Below, one piece after another: positions 37,167 through 46,421 of a DNA stretch of 64,000 nucleotides. The translations under genes and the position numbers were made by a program. The notes under the pieces were generated by a model that saw only the letters and a program-made list of their open reading frames with translations, did no database searches and was not told where the DNA came from. Position 1 is the first letter of the stretch. Each line of letters starts with the position of its first letter. This DNA is from Novosphingobium sp. KA1 (GTDB taxonomy: Bacteria; Pseudomonadota; Alphaproteobacteria; Sphingomonadales; Sphingomonadaceae), in assembly GCF_017309955.1 (NCBI RefSeq), contig NZ_CP021247.1, forward strand, positions 2,939,001 through 3,003,000. Reading direction: 5' to 3'.

Positions 37167-38714
37167 ATGAGCGGCATTGCCGAAAACCCGATCCTGCCGC
37201 TCGACCATCTGGCGCTGCGCGGGAGCGACGATGCCCCCGCACTGGTGTTGCGCGGCGAGACGCTGGACTACAAGGCCTTAAGATCGCGTGTCTCGCGTCT
37301 TGCCGCATGGCTGGCGCAGGAAATTCCCGAAAAAGGCGCGCGTGTCGCGACCTGGGCGGCCAAGGGGGAACTGACTTGCCTGATGCCGCTGGCGGCCGCG
37401 CGGGCGGGACTGGTCCACGTTCCGATCAATCCCCTGCTCAAGCATGCGCAGGTTGCCCATATCCTGGCCGATAGCGGCGCGGTGATGCTGATCGCTACGC
37501 CCGCCCGGCTGGCGACGCTGGGCGAAGGGGATGTGCCCGATACTTGCCAGCGTTTCGAGGAAGGTGCCGCACTCGTCGCCGCCGAAGCGCTGGGCGGCAA
37601 CCTGCCGCCGTCCGCGGCCGACCCCGATGACCTTGTCGCGATCCTCTACACCAGCGGTTCCACCGGGCGGCCCAAGGGCGTGATGCTCAGCCATGCGAAC
37701 CTCTGGCTGGGGGCCGATGCGGTCCATGACTATCTGGGGCTGGCGGCGGACGACCGGACGCTGGCGGTGATGCCGCTGTCTTTCGATTATGGGCAGAACC
37801 AGTTGCTCTCGACCTGGCATGCCGGGGGCTGCGTGGTGCCGCTCGACTACCTGATGCCGCGCGACGTCGTGAAGGCGGTGGAACGCCATGACATCACGAC
37901 GCTCGGCGCCGTGCCGCCGCTCTGGGTGCAGATCACCGAAGTGGACTGGCCTGCCGGGACCGCCGCGAAACTGCGGCGTCTCACCAATACCGGCGGTGCG
38001 CTGACGGTGGACCTCGTCCGCCGCATGCGCAGCCTGTTCCCGGACGCGCGCCTTTTTGCGATGTACGGCCTGACCGAAGCGTTCCGCTCGACCTATCTCG
38101 ATCCCGCCCTGATCGACAGCCATCCGACCTCGATGGGCAAGGAAATTCCCCACGCTGAAGTCCTTGTAATCAATGATTTGGGTGAAATTTCTCAGGATGA
38201 TGAGGAAGGCGAGCTGGTCCATTCCGGGCCGCTCGTGGCGCAAGGCTACTGGCAGGACCCGGAGCGCACGGCGGAACGCTTCAAGCCTGCTCCGGCGGCG
38301 TCGCGTTATGGCGGCATGGCCGTGTGGTCGGGCGACCGGGTTCGGCGCGATGCCCAGGGGCTGCTCTATTTTGTTGGGCGTCGTGACGCCATGATCAAGT
38401 CGGCGGGCAATCGCATCAGCCCGCAGGAAGTCGAGGAGGCCGCGCTGGCGACCGGGCTGGTGCTCGAAGCCGCGGCGCTGGGGGTGCCCGATCCCAGGCT
38501 GGGTCAGGCGGTCCACCTTGTTGTCCGGGGGGCTTCGGAAAGTTCGGAACGGGAACCAGAATTGCTGCGCAAGCTCAAGGAAGATTTGCCGAATTTCATG
38601 ATCCCCAAGGCCATCCACTGGCGCAAGGCGATGCCGATCGGCCCCAATGGCAAGATCGACCGCACCGGGCTGGCGGCCGAATTGGCGGCCCAAGTGGCGG
38701 GAGCGGTTTCGTGA
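37167..38714 (+). CDS. Acyl-CoA ligase (AMP-forming), exosortase A system-associated
   Basis: The 515-residue adenylate-forming enzyme matches the AMP-ligase family of XrtA loci (TIGR03098). The ATP loop LYTSGSTGRPKG is at residues 160-171. YGLTEAFRSTYL and GRRDAMIKSAGNRISPQEVEE (hinge) follow, and the catalytic Lys region is GPNGKIDR. It would activate an acid with ATP and load it on CoA or on the nearby carrier protein. It overlaps the next gene by four bases. Confidence 0.93.
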   Translation: MSGIAENPILPLDHLALRGSDDAPALVLRGETLDYKALRSRVSRLAAWLAQEIPEKGARVATWAAKGELTCLMPLAAARAGLVHVPINPLLKHAQVAHILADSGAVMLIATPARLATLGEGDVPDTCQRFEEGAALVAAEALGGNLPPSAADPDDLVAILYTSGSTGRPKGVMLSHANLWLGADAVHDYLGLAADDRTLAVMPLSFDYGQNQLLSTWHAGGCVVPLDYLMPRDVVKAVERHDITTLGAVPPLWVQITEVDWPAGTAAKLRRLTNTGGALTVDLVRRMRSLFPDARLFAMYGLTEAFRSTYLDPALIDSHPTSMGKEIPHAEVLVINDLGEISQDDEEGELVHSGPLVAQGYWQDPERTAERFKPAPAASRYGGMAVWSGDRVRRDAQGLLYFVGRRDAMIKSAGNRISPQEVEEAALATGLVLEAAALGVPDPRLGQAVHLVVRGASESSEREPELLRKLKEDLPNFMIPKAIHWRKAMPIGPNGKIDRTGLAAELAAQVAGAVS

Positions 38715-39937
38715 AGCCGCTGGGGCCGATCCCGGCAGGCTATGATGCGATTGGCGGCGTGCTGGCGGTCGGCGGCAGGCCGGTGACCGATTGGGCGGAA
38801 CAGGCCGGCGATACGCCCTTGTTCCTCTACAGCGCCGATCTGGTCCGCCAGCGGGTGGCGCAGTTGCGCGCGGCGATGCCGGCGCGGCTGGCGCTGCATT
38901 ACGCGGTGAAGGCCAATCCCTTCGCGCCGCTGCTGGGCTTGATGAGCGGGCTGGTCGACGGGTTCGATATCGCCTCGGGCGGCGAACTGGAGATTCTGCG
39001 CGGCGCGGGAATCGAGCCCGGCAAAGTCAGCTTTGCCGGGCCGGGCAAGCGCGACCGCGAACTGGAAGCGGCCATTTCAGCAGGCGTGACGCTCAATCTG
39101 GAATCCGAAGCCGAAGCACGGCGGGTATTTGCGATCGGCGAGAAACTTGGCCGCGCGCCGCGTCTGGCCATTCGCGTGAACCCGGATTTCGACCTCAAGG
39201 GGTCGGGCATGAAGATGGGCGGCGGTGCCAAGCCATTCGGCATCGATGCGGCGCGGGTGCCGGCACTGGTACGCGAGGTCGCTGCCAGCGGGGCCGAGTG
39301 GCGCGGCTTCCATATCTTTGCGGGGTCGCAGGCGCTCGACGGGGCCGCGATTGCCGAAACCCAGGGCCAGGCACTCGACCTTGCCGCGCGGCTGGCGGAG
39401 GAAAGCGGTGTGGCGCTGCCGCACTGCAATCTCGGCGGCGGGCTGGGAATTCCCTATTTCCCGGGCGACGTCCCGCTCGATCTCGCGCTGGTGGGCGGGC
39501 GTCTGGGCGCACGTTTCGAAACCCTGCCCGACAGCCTCGCCCAGACCGATTTCTGCATCGAACTCGGCCGCTATCTGGTGGGCGAGGCGGGCGTCTACAT
39601 CGCCCGCGTGGTCGACCGGAAGGAAAGCCATGGCGAGATCTTCCTCGTCACCGATGGCGGGCTGCATCACCAACTGGCGGCTTCCGGCAATTTCGGCACC
39701 GTGGTGCGGCGCAATTATCCATCCGCCATCGCCACGCGCTTTGGTGCTCCGGTGGAGGAGGAGGCCTCGATCGTCGGTTGCCTGTGTACCCCGCTCGACA
39801 AGCTGGCGGACAAGGGCGGTTTCCCGCGCGCCGAAGTGGGAGACCTGATCGCGGTGTTCTGTGCGGGAGCTTACGGAGCCAGCGCCAGTCCGGCCGCGTT
39901 TCTGGGGCAGGGGCCGGCCCGGGAAATGCTGGTTTGA
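38711..39937 (+). CDS. Pyridoxal-dependent decarboxylase, exosortase A system-associated
   Basis: The 408-residue fold-III PLP enzyme resembles ornithine/diaminopimelate decarboxylases (TIGR03099 type). PLP-binding Lys67 is in LHYAVKANPF. Downstream are GSGMKMGGGAKPFG, NLGGGLGIPYF (phosphate binding) and GCLCTPLDKLADKG with the catalytic Cys. It probably decarboxylates an amino acid to give an amine or amino acid used by the ligase, carrier protein and FemAB proteins. GTG is the start, overlapping the ligase stop. The plus-strand gap after it (39938-40106) is the likely promoter of the export and polymer genes. Confidence 0.93.
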   Translation: MKPLGPIPAGYDAIGGVLAVGGRPVTDWAEQAGDTPLFLYSADLVRQRVAQLRAAMPARLALHYAVKANPFAPLLGLMSGLVDGFDIASGGELEILRGAGIEPGKVSFAGPGKRDRELEAAISAGVTLNLESEAEARRVFAIGEKLGRAPRLAIRVNPDFDLKGSGMKMGGGAKPFGIDAARVPALVREVAASGAEWRGFHIFAGSQALDGAAIAETQGQALDLAARLAEESGVALPHCNLGGGLGIPYFPGDVPLDLALVGGRLGARFETLPDSLAQTDFCIELGRYLVGEAGVYIARVVDRKESHGEIFLVTDGGLHHQLAASGNFGTVVRRNYPSAIATRFGAPVEEEASIVGCLCTPLDKLADKGGFPRAEVGDLIAVFCAGAYGASASPAAFLGQGPAREMLV

Positions 39938-39964
39938 AAGCGCGTTAACACAAATGAATGACCT

Positions 39965-39979
39965 GTCTCATTTTGGGAC
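39965..39979. promoter_or_regulatory. Imperfect palindrome upstream of the XrtA export operon
   Basis: GTCTCA-TTT-TGGGAC is a 15-base inverted repeat with one mismatch, 128 bases before the export lipoprotein ATG, in a locally AT-rich gap of 169 bases. It could bind a regulator of exopolysaccharide genes. A strict sigma-54 GG-N10-GC element is not seen. Confidence 0.4.
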
Positions 39980-40106
39980 TTTCGCGGATGCGTGGTAATT
40001 TGGCTAACGCAATGTTCACCCTTTTAACCGATAGCGGAGGCTGAATTCTGCCATATCCGCGATCGGGAAGCATCCGGTCGGGAGCTGGTGCTGGAGGGAA
40101 GAACCT

Positions 40107-40751
40107 ATGTCGTACCCCCGTTTTGCCCGACTTCTCGGAGGCGCCGCGCTGGCCAGCACGGTGCTCGCCGGGTGCGCGGGCGGGGCCTCGCATCCCGAAT
40201 TGCCGCCCGCGCAGTTCGTGGCGATGCAGGAAGGCCCCGGCGAGGAATACGTGATCGGCCCGCTCGATCAGCTCACGATCTTTGTCTGGCGCAATCCGGA
40301 ACTCGGGGCGAAAGTGCAGGTGCGGCCCGACGGGCGCATCACCACCCCGCTGATCACCGACATGCCCGCCGTCGGCAAGACGCCGGCGATGCTGGCCGAG
40401 GATATCCGCCTCCAGCTCTCGCAGTACATCCAGGATCCGCTCGTCTCGGTGATCGTCGATGGTTTCGCGGGCACGTTCAGCCAGCAGATCCGCGTGGTCG
40501 GCGCTACCGAAAAACCCGCCTCGATCCCCTATCGCGCCAACATGACCGTGCTCGACGCGATGATCGCGGTGGGCGGTCTGTCGGAATACGCTGCCGGAAA
40601 CCGCGCCAAGCTGATCCGTTTCGACAAGTCCAGCGGCACCCAGAAGGAATATGCCCTGCGGCTCGGCGACTTGCTCAAGAAGGGCGACAGCAAGGCCAAC
40701 GTGATGCTGAGCCCGGGCGATGTGATCATCATTCCCGAGAGCATGTTCTGA
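40107..40751 (+). CDS. XrtA system exopolysaccharide export lipoprotein
   Basis: The 214-residue Wza-like outer-membrane secretin component has a lipoprotein signal with lipobox LAGC (lipidated C23). A polysaccharide-export domain follows (YVIGPLDQLTIFVWRNPELGAKVQVRPDGRI ... TPLI), then SLBB-like repeats (RVVGATEKPASIPYRANMTVLDAMIAVGGL). It matches the EpsC-like TIGR03027 family. GGAGGG lies about ten bases before the ATG. It starts the polymer-export group. Confidence 0.92.
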   Translation: MSYPRFARLLGGAALASTVLAGCAGGASHPELPPAQFVAMQEGPGEEYVIGPLDQLTIFVWRNPELGAKVQVRPDGRITTPLITDMPAVGKTPAMLAEDIRLQLSQYIQDPLVSVIVDGFAGTFSQQIRVVGATEKPASIPYRANMTVLDAMIAVGGLSEYAAGNRAKLIRFDKSSGTQKEYALRLGDLLKKGDSKANVMLSPGDVIIIPESMF

Positions 40752-40767
40752 GGAAGGCGCGGGGGAG

Positions 40768-42288
40768 ATGAACGGCCTGTACGAAGAACTGATGGGGGCG
40801 ATCTACAGCGTCTGGCACCGGCGCTGGATCGCGCTGGCCGTTGCCTGGGCGGTCTGTCTTGCCGGTTGGCTGGCGGTGGCCCTGATCCCCAACGCCTACG
40901 AATCGCAGGCGCGTATCTTCATCCAGCTGGACGATGCCCTGGCCGAGCAGGTCGGCATCGGCGTGGCCGACAAGAAACGCGACATCGAACGTATCCGCCA
41001 GACCCTGACCAGTGCGGTCAATCTGGAAAAGGTCGTGCGCGGCACCCGCCTTGGCAACACCATCGCCTCGCCCAGCCAGATGGAGCAGGCCGTGCTCCAG
41101 CTGGGCAACAAGGTGAAGGTCGTCAGCCAGGAGGACAATCTTTTCGAGATCAGCGCCACGGCCGACTACCGCTCGTTCTCGGATGCCGAAAACGCCACGC
41201 TCTCGCGCGAGATCGCCCAGAAGATGATCGACATCTTCCGCGAGGAAAACCTTTCGGGCGACAAGGGCGACATGGTCGAGACGATCAGTTTCGTGAACCA
41301 GCAGCTGCGCCAGCGTGAGAAGGAACTGGAAAGCGCCGAACAGCGCCGCACCGCCTTCGAGGCGCAGCATCCCGAACTGGCGCAAGGCGGCGTGGCGGTG
41401 GTGCAGCGGCTCGATGCCTCGCGCACCCAGCTGCGCGACGTCGAGGCCGATCTCATCGCCGCGCAGAGCGCGCTGGCGGCCATGGACGGCCAGCTCTCCA
41501 GCATCCCGCGCACGATCCCGGGGGCGGGCGGCGGCGGGGCGGGGGCGGCGCTATCCCGTGCACAGGCGGACCTCGCCTCGATGCGCGCGCGGGGCCTGAC
41601 CGACAATCACCCCGACGTGATCGCCGCACGCAACCAGATCGCCGCGCTCAGGGGACCGGCCGCGCAGGAGGCGGCCAGCGGCAGCGGCACGCCGAACCCG
41701 GCCTACAGCTCGCTGCAGTCGATCCGGGCGGAGCGCCAGGCATCGGTGCAGGCGCTGCTTGCCCGCAAGGCCGGGCTCCAGTCCGACATCGCCTCGCTGA
41801 CGGCATCGGCGATCCAGGACCCGGAACTGGCGACCCAGGCCCAGCGCATCAACCGTGACTACGACGTGCTCAAGGACCAGTACGACAAGCTCCTGCAGGA
41901 CCGCGAGGAACTGCGCCTGCGCGGCGAAGTGAAGACCGGGCGCGAGGCGGTGAAGTTCCAGGTCGTCGATCCGCCGACGAGCCCGCGCAAGCCGGTGGCA
42001 CCCAACCGCCCGCTGCTGCTGCTGGGCGTGCTGATCGCCGGTATTGGCGGCGGCTGCGTGGCGGCCTTCGCGCTCGGCAAGGTGCGTTCGGTGTTCGCCA
42101 CCAGCGCGGGCCTCGAAAAGGCGACCGGGCTGCCGGTGCTCGGCGCGATCTCGCAGCACATGACCGATAGCGCGCGCGCCTTGCGCTGGCGCGGGATCAA
42201 GCTGTTCTGCGGTGCCGGCGCGGCGCTTTGCGGTCTTTTTGTTGTCCTGCTCGCGGTGGAGTTCATCCAGCGCGGCACGGTGACGTAA
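40768..42288 (+). CDS. XrtA system polysaccharide chain-length determinant protein
   Basis: The 506-residue Wzz/GumC-type inner-membrane protein resembles TIGR03007. Transmembrane helix 1 is about residues 13-34 (RWIALAVAWAVCLAGWLAVAL). Then comes a periplasmic Wzz domain with coiled coils (QQLRQREKELESAEQRRTAFE), a second helix (LLLLGVLIAGIGGGCVAAFAL) and a third near the C terminus (ALCGLFVVLLAVEFI). It controls polymer length with the kinase encoded next. It sits 16 bases after the export gene. Confidence 0.92.
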   Translation: MNGLYEELMGAIYSVWHRRWIALAVAWAVCLAGWLAVALIPNAYESQARIFIQLDDALAEQVGIGVADKKRDIERIRQTLTSAVNLEKVVRGTRLGNTIASPSQMEQAVLQLGNKVKVVSQEDNLFEISATADYRSFSDAENATLSREIAQKMIDIFREENLSGDKGDMVETISFVNQQLRQREKELESAEQRRTAFEAQHPELAQGGVAVVQRLDASRTQLRDVEADLIAAQSALAAMDGQLSSIPRTIPGAGGGGAGAALSRAQADLASMRARGLTDNHPDVIAARNQIAALRGPAAQEAASGSGTPNPAYSSLQSIRAERQASVQALLARKAGLQSDIASLTASAIQDPELATQAQRINRDYDVLKDQYDKLLQDREELRLRGEVKTGREAVKFQVVDPPTSPRKPVAPNRPLLLLGVLIAGIGGGCVAAFALGKVRSVFATSAGLEKATGLPVLGAISQHMTDSARALRWRGIKLFCGAGAALCGLFVVLLAVEFIQRGTVT

Positions 42289-42299
42289 GGGACGTGACG

Positions 42300-43418
42300 A
42301 TGACGGATCAGAGCAGCGTTGCCCGGAGCACCCCCATCATGCCCGACGACACCGAACCCAAGCCCCGCCCCCGCGAGTCCTTGCTCGAGCGGGCGGCAGG
42401 CCGCTTCGATTTTGCGCGCGTGACGCCGCCGGTGGTTCCTCCAGTGGCGCCGCCGGTCGCTGGCCCGGTGCCTCGCCCAGAGCCTCGCCCAGAGCCTCGC
42501 GCCGCCCTTGCGCCGGCAGTTCAGCCGATGGTGGAAGTGCCTGCCGCTGACATTCCCGAAGCCGCTCCAATTCCTGAAGCCGCCCCGGCAGAGCCGGCAG
42601 CGCCGCTCATGGCGACGCCGCCGGAGGCTGCCCCGTTCGCCCGTCCGCTTGCCGATGCCAGATTGCTTCCGGTGGTCTTTTCCGGTCCCCGCCACCCGGT
42701 GGACCGTGAGCATTTGCGCGAGCAGGGGCTGATCGAGCCGGAAGGTGCGGTAAGCGCGCTCCTCGAAGAGTTCCGTATCGTCAAGCGCCGGTTGCTGGTC
42801 CAGGCCGCCGACCTGCGCCGCCAGAACGCCGGTCCCGCCGCCCAGCGCATCCTGATCGGCTCGCCGCATCCGGGCGAGGGCAAGACCTACTGCGCGCTCA
42901 ATCTCGCACTCGCGATCGCGGCGGAGAAGGAAAGCGAGGTGCTGCTGGTCGATGCCGACTTCGCCAAGCCCTCGATCCTCTCGGCGCTGGGGCTGCCGGG
43001 CGGCCCGGGCCTGATGGACGCACTGATGGACGAGCGCATCGACGTCGCCGACTGCGTGCTGGGCACCGACGTGCCCGGTCTCTGGGTGCTGCCCGCGGGC
43101 GATACCACCGTCAACGACAGCGAATATCTGTCCTCCTCGCGCGCGGCGGAAGTGCTGAACCGGCTGACCGAGGGCACCACGCGCCGCATCGTCATCTTCG
43201 ATTCCCCGCCTGCGCTGGCCGCATCGCCCGCCGCCGAATTGGCCAAGCATGTCGGCCAGGCGGTCGTGATCGTGCGGGCGGACCGCACCGGGCAGGGCGC
43301 CATCGACGATGCGGTGTCGCTGCTGGCGGCCTGTCCCAACGTGCAACTGCTGCTCAACGGGGCACAGTTCAGCCCGAGCGGACGGCGCTTCGGTGCCTAC
43401 TATGGGTATAGCGGATGA
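42300..43418 (+). CDS. XrtA-associated tyrosine autokinase (BY-kinase)
   Basis: The 372-residue cytosolic kinase has a Pro-rich N-terminal linker with a tandem RPEPRPEPR. The Walker A motif GSPHPGEGKT is at 187-196, and Walker A' is LLVDADFAKPS. The Walker B-like segment IVIFDSPP follows. The C-terminal tyrosines in FGAYYGYSG can be autophosphorylated. It matches TIGR03018. With the separate Wzz protein it forms a two-part Wzc-like system. The ATG at 42300 lies 11 bases after the upstream stop; the frame extends further up but overlaps the Wzz gene. Confidence 0.93.
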   Translation: MTDQSSVARSTPIMPDDTEPKPRPRESLLERAAGRFDFARVTPPVVPPVAPPVAGPVPRPEPRPEPRAALAPAVQPMVEVPAADIPEAAPIPEAAPAEPAAPLMATPPEAAPFARPLADARLLPVVFSGPRHPVDREHLREQGLIEPEGAVSALLEEFRIVKRRLLVQAADLRRQNAGPAAQRILIGSPHPGEGKTYCALNLALAIAAEKESEVLLVDADFAKPSILSALGLPGGPGLMDALMDERIDVADCVLGTDVPGLWVLPAGDTTVNDSEYLSSSRAAEVLNRLTEGTTRRIVIFDSPPALAASPAAELAKHVGQAVVIVRADRTGQGAIDDAVSLLAACPNVQLLLNGAQFSPSGRRFGAYYGYSG

Positions 43419-45133
43419 AGCCTGTCCATTTTCTCTCCAGCCTGGCCGGTGTGCTGGGGGCGGCGCTGCTGGCTCCCTCGGGCGGCGCGGCGCAGACGAT
43501 CGGTTACGATGCGACCACTCCGAGCGGTGGCGCAAGCGCTGAGGGCGATGCCGTGTCCGACAAGGCATCCCGCCGCAGCGGGAACGGCCAGAAGGGCGCG
43601 CGCCGCCTGGAAGTCACGCCCTACATCGAAGTCGACCAGGTCGTCACCGCCGAACTTTCGCCGGGCAATGACGTGCTGACCTGGACGCAGCTTTCGGTCG
43701 GCGCCGATGCCAGCATATCGGGGCGCAACAACGCGCTGTCGGCCTCGGTCCGCTACCAGAAGCAGATCGGCTGGGGCAGGGCGCGGGACGGGGACATCAT
43801 CAGCGGCGTCGCGCGCGGCTACACCACGCTGCTGCCCGGCCTGACGCTGGAGGCAGGCGCGCTCGCCACCCAGGCGCGTGTCGGGAACGACGGTTCGGCC
43901 CTGTCCGGCGGCCTCGTGCCGGGCTCCTCGCGCACCAACATCTATTCGGTCTACGGCGGCCCGTCGTACCAGACGCGCGCGGGCGACATCGATCTCAAGG
44001 CGAACTACCTGCTCGGCTATACGCAGGTGGAGCAGCCCAATGCTTACGTGGTCGCGCCGGGTAGCGATGCCGCCGACATCTTCGATCACAGCGTGTCGCA
44101 GATGGCCAATGTCGAGGCCGGGGTGAAGCCGCATGTGGTGGCCCCGGTCGGGCTCGGCGTCGGCGGCAGCTTCTATCAGGAGGACGTCTCCAACCTCGAC
44201 CAGCGCGTGCGCGACCTGCAGGGGCGGGCCATGGTCACGGTGCCGGTCAGCCGCACCGTGCAGGTGGTCGGTGCGCTGGGTTACGAGGATGTCGAGGTCT
44301 CCAGCCGCGACGTCCAGCGCGATGCCGACGGCAACCCGGAGATCGGCAGCAACGGCCGCTACAAGACCAACAAGAGCGCGCCGCGCGAACTGGCCTACGA
44401 CGTCAGCGGCCTGCTGTGGGATGCGGCGGTGATGTGGCGGCCGAGCCCGCGCACGTCGCTTTCGGCCCATTTCGGGAGGCGGTACGGCGGCACGGCCTAT
44501 GGCGGCACGCTGGCCTGGGCGCCCAACGACCGCAGCAGCCTGAGCCTGGCGGTCTACAACAACCTTTCGGCCTTCGGCGGCCAGCTCAACCGGACGCTCG
44601 ATTCGCTGCCGGACGATTTCACGGTGGTGACCAATCCGGTGACGGGTGACTTGCGCGGCTGCGTGTCCTCGATCGATGGCGGCAACTGCCTTTCGGGCGC
44701 GCTGGGCTCGGTGCGTTCGGCGGTGTTCCGTTCGCGTGGGTTCGCGGCGAGCTATGCCACCCGGATCGGCCGTCTCGATGCCGGGATCGGTCTCGGTTAC
44801 GACCGGCGCAGCTATATTGCGCGGGAAGATTCCATCCTCGCCGCCGCCAACGGCGTGGTCGACGAGAACTGGTGGCTGAGCGCCTACCTGTCCGGCCGCC
44901 TCGGCCGCGAGGCGGGCTGGTCGACAAGTGTCTATGCCAACCTGCTGTCCAGCAACGATCCGCTGACCGGAGACAGCATGGGCTATGGCGGCAGCATCTC
45001 GTATTATCGGATGCTTGCGCGGCGATTGCGCGCTACTCTGGCCGTGAGCATCGACGGATCGAGCCGCGATGACGCCTTGATCGACGATTACTGGACCGCA
45101 TCGGCTCTCGCCGGGCTGCGGTACAGTTTTTAA
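43415..45133 (+). CDS. PEP-CTERM system-associated outer-membrane beta-barrel protein (TIGR03016 family)
   Basis: The 572-residue protein has a signal peptide (MKPVHFLSSLAGVLGAALLAPSGGAAQ). Repeated amphipathic beta strands are rich in Gly, Ser and aromatics (YTTLLPGLTLEAGALATQ; LSAHFGRRYGGTAYGGTL), and the protein ends in an aromatic (LAGLRYSF), as outer-membrane barrels do. It could be an outer-membrane porin or exporter for the XrtA polymer. The start overlaps the kinase stop by four bases (ATGA). Confidence 0.88.
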   Translation: MKPVHFLSSLAGVLGAALLAPSGGAAQTIGYDATTPSGGASAEGDAVSDKASRRSGNGQKGARRLEVTPYIEVDQVVTAELSPGNDVLTWTQLSVGADASISGRNNALSASVRYQKQIGWGRARDGDIISGVARGYTTLLPGLTLEAGALATQARVGNDGSALSGGLVPGSSRTNIYSVYGGPSYQTRAGDIDLKANYLLGYTQVEQPNAYVVAPGSDAADIFDHSVSQMANVEAGVKPHVVAPVGLGVGGSFYQEDVSNLDQRVRDLQGRAMVTVPVSRTVQVVGALGYEDVEVSSRDVQRDADGNPEIGSNGRYKTNKSAPRELAYDVSGLLWDAAVMWRPSPRTSLSAHFGRRYGGTAYGGTLAWAPNDRSSLSLAVYNNLSAFGGQLNRTLDSLPDDFTVVTNPVTGDLRGCVSSIDGGNCLSGALGSVRSAVFRSRGFAASYATRIGRLDAGIGLGYDRRSYIAREDSILAAANGVVDENWWLSAYLSGRLGREAGWSTSVYANLLSSNDPLTGDSMGYGGSISYYRMLARRLRATLAVSIDGSSRDDALIDDYWTASALAGLRYSF

Positions 45134-45156
45134 GAATTTCGCGGGAGAACAGCGAA

Positions 45157-46386
45157 ATGTTCGAAGACTTCTACGGGCTCAGGGCGAGGCCTTTCCAACT
45201 CACCCCCGATCCGGCGTTCTATTTCGAGAGCGCGACGCACCGCAAGGCGCTGTCCTACCTGGGCTACGGGCTGGCGCAGGGTGAGGGCTTCGTGGTCATC
45301 ACCGGCGAAGTCGGTGCGGGCAAGTCGACACTGGTCGCGCACCTGATGGCGACCATCGATCCCGCGCGGCTCACCGCCGCGCTGGTCGTGACCAGCGCGC
45401 TCGACGGCGAGCAGATCGTTCATGTCGTCGCACAGGCCTTCGGGCTGGCGGTCGAAGGCCATGACAAGGCCTCGGCGCTCGGCGCGATCGAGAGTTTCCT
45501 CCACGCCGAGGCACGGGCCGGACGGCGCTGCCTGCTGATCGTCGACGAGGCACAGAACCTCTCGGTCGCGGCGATCGAGGAACTGCGCATGCTGTCCAAC
45601 TTCCAGCTTGGCGCGCATCCGCTGCTGCAGACCCTGCTGCTGGGCCAGCCGGAGTTCCGCCAGCTGCTGCTTGAAAGCGACCAGCTCGAACAGCTGCGCC
45701 AGCGCGTGATCGCGACCCATCACCTGACCGCGATGACCGCCGAGGAAGTGCGCGGTTATATCGAGCATCGTCTTGCCTGTGCCGGATGGCAGGGCAGCCC
45801 GAGCTTCGACGAGGCGGTCCACGCCCGCATCCATGCCGCCACCGGCGGCATCCCGCGCCGGATCAACCAGGTGCTCAACCGCCTGCTGCTGCTCGGCGCC
45901 GTCGAACAGCGTTCGCGGATCGAGGTGGCGATGCTGGAGGAAGTGCTGGGCGAACTGGATGACGACGGCGCGATCGCGCTGGTCGCTCCCCAGGCCAGGG
46001 CGGCGCAACCGCTTCAGGCGGCGCCGGCCGCTACCGTAGCCGAACAGGTCGCACAGGCGCCGGCCGGGGCCGGCCTCGACGCGGCGGCGGCGGCGGCGAT
46101 GATCGAAGCGGCGCTGGCGCACCGCGATGCCCAGATCGACGAACTGCAGCAGGCCGTGCTGGAAGTCGCCGCTTCTGCCGAACATGCGCGTCGGGTTGCA
46201 TCCGAAAGCGGCGCTTCGGCGCACGACGCCGCGCCGGCCGCCGCGTTGCAGGAGCAGCTTGCCGATGCCCGGGCGCACATCGCCCGCCTTGAAGCGCGGA
46301 TCGAGGAGCAGGAGGCCACGCTGCGCCACATGCTGACGATGCTGATCGAATGGTTCGAGGGCGGCGAGCAACGCGCCGCCGCCTGA
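45157..46386 (+). CDS. XrtA-associated ATPase (ExeA/GspA-like AAA)
   Basis: The 409-residue ATPase (TIGR03015) has an N-terminal MFEDFYGLRARPFQLTPDP motif, Walker A TGEVGAGKST (49-58) and Walker B LLIVDEAQN (127-135). A GGIPRRINQVLNRLLLLG sensor segment follows. The last about 110 residues are Ala-rich and coiled-coil (LQEQLADARAHIARLEARIEEQEATL). It may drive assembly of the polysaccharide export complex. It lies 23 bases after the barrel gene. Confidence 0.92.
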   Translation: MFEDFYGLRARPFQLTPDPAFYFESATHRKALSYLGYGLAQGEGFVVITGEVGAGKSTLVAHLMATIDPARLTAALVVTSALDGEQIVHVVAQAFGLAVEGHDKASALGAIESFLHAEARAGRRCLLIVDEAQNLSVAAIEELRMLSNFQLGAHPLLQTLLLGQPEFRQLLLESDQLEQLRQRVIATHHLTAMTAEEVRGYIEHRLACAGWQGSPSFDEAVHARIHAATGGIPRRINQVLNRLLLLGAVEQRSRIEVAMLEEVLGELDDDGAIALVAPQARAAQPLQAAPAATVAEQVAQAPAGAGLDAAAAAAMIEAALAHRDAQIDELQQAVLEVAASAEHARRVASESGASAHDAAPAAALQEQLADARAHIARLEARIEEQEATLRHMLTMLIEWFEGGEQRAAA

Positions 46387-46421
46387 CGGCACCCGAGAAC
46401 AGAGCACACGGAGTGCGAGAC

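Noticed and set aside
39938..40106. Sigma-54 promoter for the export operon
   Set aside because: The GG-N10-GC spacing is not met: the closest match has GT at the -12 position.
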